A DNA stretch of 64,000 nt, from NCBI RefSeq assembly GCF_036647415.1, contig NZ_JAVXKG010000011.1:1-64000 (forward strand). Direction: 5' to 3'. Source of the DNA: Empedobacter sp036647415 (GTDB taxonomy: Bacteria > Bacteroidota > Bacteroidia > Flavobacteriales > Weeksellaceae). The notes under the pieces are model-generated. The model worked only from the letters and a program-made list of their open reading frames with translations. It was not told the origin of the DNA and searched no databases. Made by a program: the position numbers and the translations under genes. Shown here piece after piece: positions 63,475 to 64,000 of this stretch (the stretch's first letter is position 1; each line of letters starts with the position of its first letter).

Positions 63475-64000
63475 TTATAAATTTGTTATTGTTTGTTCCC
63501 ATTGTAAGCCGCTTATATCCGTTAAAACTACTTTATTTATTTTGTCATCAATTTCAAAATTTAAATTAGCTTTTGCACCCAAAGGTAACACCAAACTGTG
63601 CTTATGCGGTGTAACTTTTGCTACATAATAATTATTAATTTGAGCTTTATTTAAATTTGATAAATCTTTCATATCCAAAGATTCTACGATTTCATTTTGA
63701 TGATTATGAAAATCAATTTTAATCAAAAAAGAACCATAAACGTCAGCGCCTTCTATACGCATTACGTCAAAAGAAACCTTGTTTTGATGTTGTTTCAGAT
63801 TAGATATTTCCACCTTTGGTTTTACAGATTTGTTGTGTAAAGTTCCGTAAACACCACCATGAAAAACTTGATTGGTAAAAAGTGTAATGAATAAAATGAA
63901 AAAACTAAAACCGATAAAATAAGGTGATAATTTTTTGTAAGAAATAGAATTCCAATTGTTTTCTTGTTGAATAAATTGATTTTTATTGAATAAATAATCC
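63475..64000 (-). CDS. Partial membrane protein, C-terminal part, runs off the window
   Basis: The frame is open to base 64000, so the start is outside. Visible order: SISYKKLSPYFIGFSFFILF (membrane segment), then a beta-rich extracytoplasmic domain of about 120 residues (VEISNLKQHQNKVSFDV, HKHSLVLPLGAKANLNFEI). A GTG at 63813 is not a likely start, as the frame upstream codes a convincing membrane segment. Family not recognised; the TlpA-like neighbour hints at a role in cell-envelope redox or respiration. Confidence 0.7.
   Translation of the reverse strand, partial: DYLFNKNQFIQQENNWNSISYKKLSPYFIGFSFFILFITLFTNQVFHGGVYGTLHNKSVKPKVEISNLKQHQNKVSFDVMRIEGADVYGSFLIKIDFHNHQNEIVESLDMKDLSNLNKAQINNYYVAKVTPHKHSLVLPLGAKANLNFEIDDKINKVVLTDISGLQWEQTITNL

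Overview
The window is AT-rich chromosomal DNA from a member of the Bacteroidota, most likely class Flavobacteriia and close to Empedobacter or another Weeksellaceae genus (the genus is inferred). The evidence is a type IX secretion (T9SS) C-terminal sorting domain, flavobacterial -7 boxes of the form TAnnTTTG, BtgA/BtgB-type mobilisation genes, and secreted proteins with a C-terminal 'GMIxYDT...NGxxW' motif. One stretch of 100 N (11760-11859) shows this is a draft scaffold.

Layout. 0-9 kb: an unknown protein and a WYL-domain regulator that share a candidate operator, two secreted proteins, a DUF3748 protein, a GNAT-nitrilase fusion (YhcX-like) and an unknown protein. 9-21 kb: decayed IS1-type elements around an outer-membrane barrel plus a giant adhesin-like T9SS substrate, and a copper operon of the MbnP/MbnH type preceded by two small Cys-motif membrane proteins. 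21-27 kb: two duplicated surface-protein genes (one carrying a large array of 30-bp modules), then a histidine kinase and a LytTR response regulator. 27.9-44.1 kb: an accessory island. It holds a dead IS256-type element, btgA/btgB relaxation genes with a candidate oriT, an intact IS982 element, an ECF sigma factor overlapping a gene for a truncated, apparently nuclease-dead Cas12f/TnpB-like protein, structured non-coding DNA around that pair, an XRE regulator, a TOPRIM protein next to a giant SF1-helicase/OLD-type-ATPase fusion (probable defence system), a phased inverted-repeat array and a large serine recombinase whose 3' end runs into a tRNA-Ser gene. 44-54 kb: core genes (GNAT, MFS, lysA, an MBL hydrolase, a YeeE/YedE-Crp-YeiH sulfur group, a GreA/GreB-type factor, DUF4256). 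54-61 kb: a copper-resistance operon (AraC-type sensor, DUF3347 protein, CopA ATPase, metal-binding lipoprotein, multicopper oxidase fused to a CopB-like barrel). 61-64 kb: a small protein, an outer-membrane barrel, a TlpA-like thioredoxin and a partial membrane protein.

The main discovery candidate is the sigma factor plus dead-Cas12f pair at 33471-35353. The overlapping genes, the loss of RuvC residues and C-terminus, the extra C-terminal domain of the sigma factor and the neighbouring structured RNA together fit an RNA-guided transcription system, in which the Cas12f-like protein would place the sigma factor at RNA-specified sites instead of cutting. From memory, dCas12f-sigma(E) systems of this kind have recently been reported in Bacteroidota. 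The particular guide RNA and target here are unknown. The second is the split and fused Gabija/PARIS-like set (separate TOPRIM protein, helicase fused to an ABC-type ATPase).
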